Shown here piece by piece: positions 5,783 through 5,935 of a stretch of 5,935 bases of DNA. The stretch comes from Chloroflexota bacterium. GTDB taxonomy: Bacteria > Chloroflexota > DTOL01 > JACQYG01. The stretch is from NCBI GenBank assembly GCA_016208345.1, contig JACQYG010000279.1:1-5935 (forward strand), written 5' to 3'. The notes beneath the pieces were generated by a model that was not told the DNA's origin, did no database searches, and was given only the letters and a program-made list of their open reading frames with translations. How positions within the stretch are numbered: the first letter of the stretch is position 1; each line of letters begins with the position of its first letter. Made by a program: the position numbers and the translations under genes.

Positions 5783-5935
5783 TTCGCAGCCTCCCTATAT
5801 TTAGTGGCAAAGGCAGGGTGCCCTCAGGGCTCTACGAGCAGATCCATAACCTTGTGGTTGAGACGCGGCCAATGCCGCAACCTGCTCATCCATGGCCGCT
5901 CGCAGAGCTGAGGCGGCAGTCTTTCTGACGGGGCC
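5783..5935 (-). ncRNA. Candidate IS110 bridge RNA region upstream of the transposase
   Basis: IS110-subgroup elements encode a structured bridge RNA in the non-coding end 5' of the transposase, with loops that pair to donor and target DNA. This 153-nt stretch is in that place and can fold into several hairpins (plus-strand coordinates). The first pairs GGTT/AACC (5856-5859/5879-5882), then after a one-sided 5-nt bulge GCGGC/GCCGC (5865-5869/5874-5878) around a CAAT loop. The second is GCCC-TCA-GGGC (5820-5830). The third pairs GCCGC/GCGGC (5895-5899/5913-5917), extended by two pairs past a bulged base. No open frame of note lies here. The RNA's own ends and its guide loops cannot be fixed without related copies, and part may lie beyond 5935. 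Confidence 0.45.

Larger units (their letters stand above)
4576..5920 (-). mobile_element. IS110-family insertion sequence (approximate limits)
   Basis: The element is recognised by its transposase (DEDD RuvC-like domain plus IS116/IS110/IS902 domain). Its exact ends are not known because this family lacks long terminal inverted repeats. The limits given are the outer edges of a 7-bp direct repeat, CGGCAGT, at 4576-4582 and 5914-5920; with the following bases (T/C then TTT) the match is 10 of 11. That would give an element of about 1.35 kb, normal for the family. The transposase-downstream side is short (about 10 bp to the repeat) and the upstream side long (about 130 bp), which fits the IS110 subgroup rather than IS1111. 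It lies just behind the glycosyltransferase stop (4543), so it does not visibly disrupt that gene. The transposase is frameshifted, so the copy is probably inactive. Confidence 0.7.

Noticed and set aside
1..5935. CRISPR array, tRNA or rRNA genes
   Set aside because: No regularly spaced repeats of suitable length and no tRNA- or rRNA-like sequence were seen on either strand.

Overview
This window looks like a piece of a GC-rich chromosome from an environmental bacterium, most likely Chloroflexota (Anaerolineae-like) or a close relative. That assignment is an inference. It rests on the DUF2723 membrane glycosyltransferase with its C-terminal beta-sandwich (an 'LVGFRLW...ISLYWEALEKP...YPTSLW' pattern common in that phylum), on the IS110-type transposase, and on short dispersed-type repeats.

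Layout: 1-273 is a leader without a convincing gene. It holds an imperfect repeat/palindrome cluster (78-136), a perfect 8-bp inverted repeat (211-228) and a weak terminator-like hairpin (236-256). From 274 to 4543 there is one tightly packed plus-strand gene cluster: an MBL-fold metallo-hydrolase (274-1290), a class IIA HAD phosphatase (1293-2132, 2-nt gap), an RmlC-like cupin/sugar epimerase (2129-2584, ATGA overlap with the HAD gene), and a DUF2723 GT-C membrane glycosyltransferase (2604-4543, 19-nt gap). The last gene is split in two by a frameshift at a CGTTCAA heptamer repeat. From about 4576 to 5920 lies an IS110-family insertion sequence in minus orientation. Its transposase (5782 to 4585) is also frameshifted, exactly at a perfect 9-bp inverted repeat. 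The roughly 150 nt upstream of the transposase can form several hairpins and is the expected place for an IS110 bridge RNA.

Working together (inference): the epimerase-like cupin, the HAD phosphatase and the membrane glycosyltransferase suggest processing of sugar phosphates or nucleotide sugars and transfer of a sugar from a lipid carrier to an extracytoplasmic acceptor. The MBL hydrolase is co-transcribed, but its substrate cannot be read from sequence. No wholly new system is evident. The most interesting points are that both broken genes break at small repeats, that the glycosyltransferase break has the arithmetic of a switchable heptamer tract, and that the IS110 element has a structured candidate guide-RNA region.
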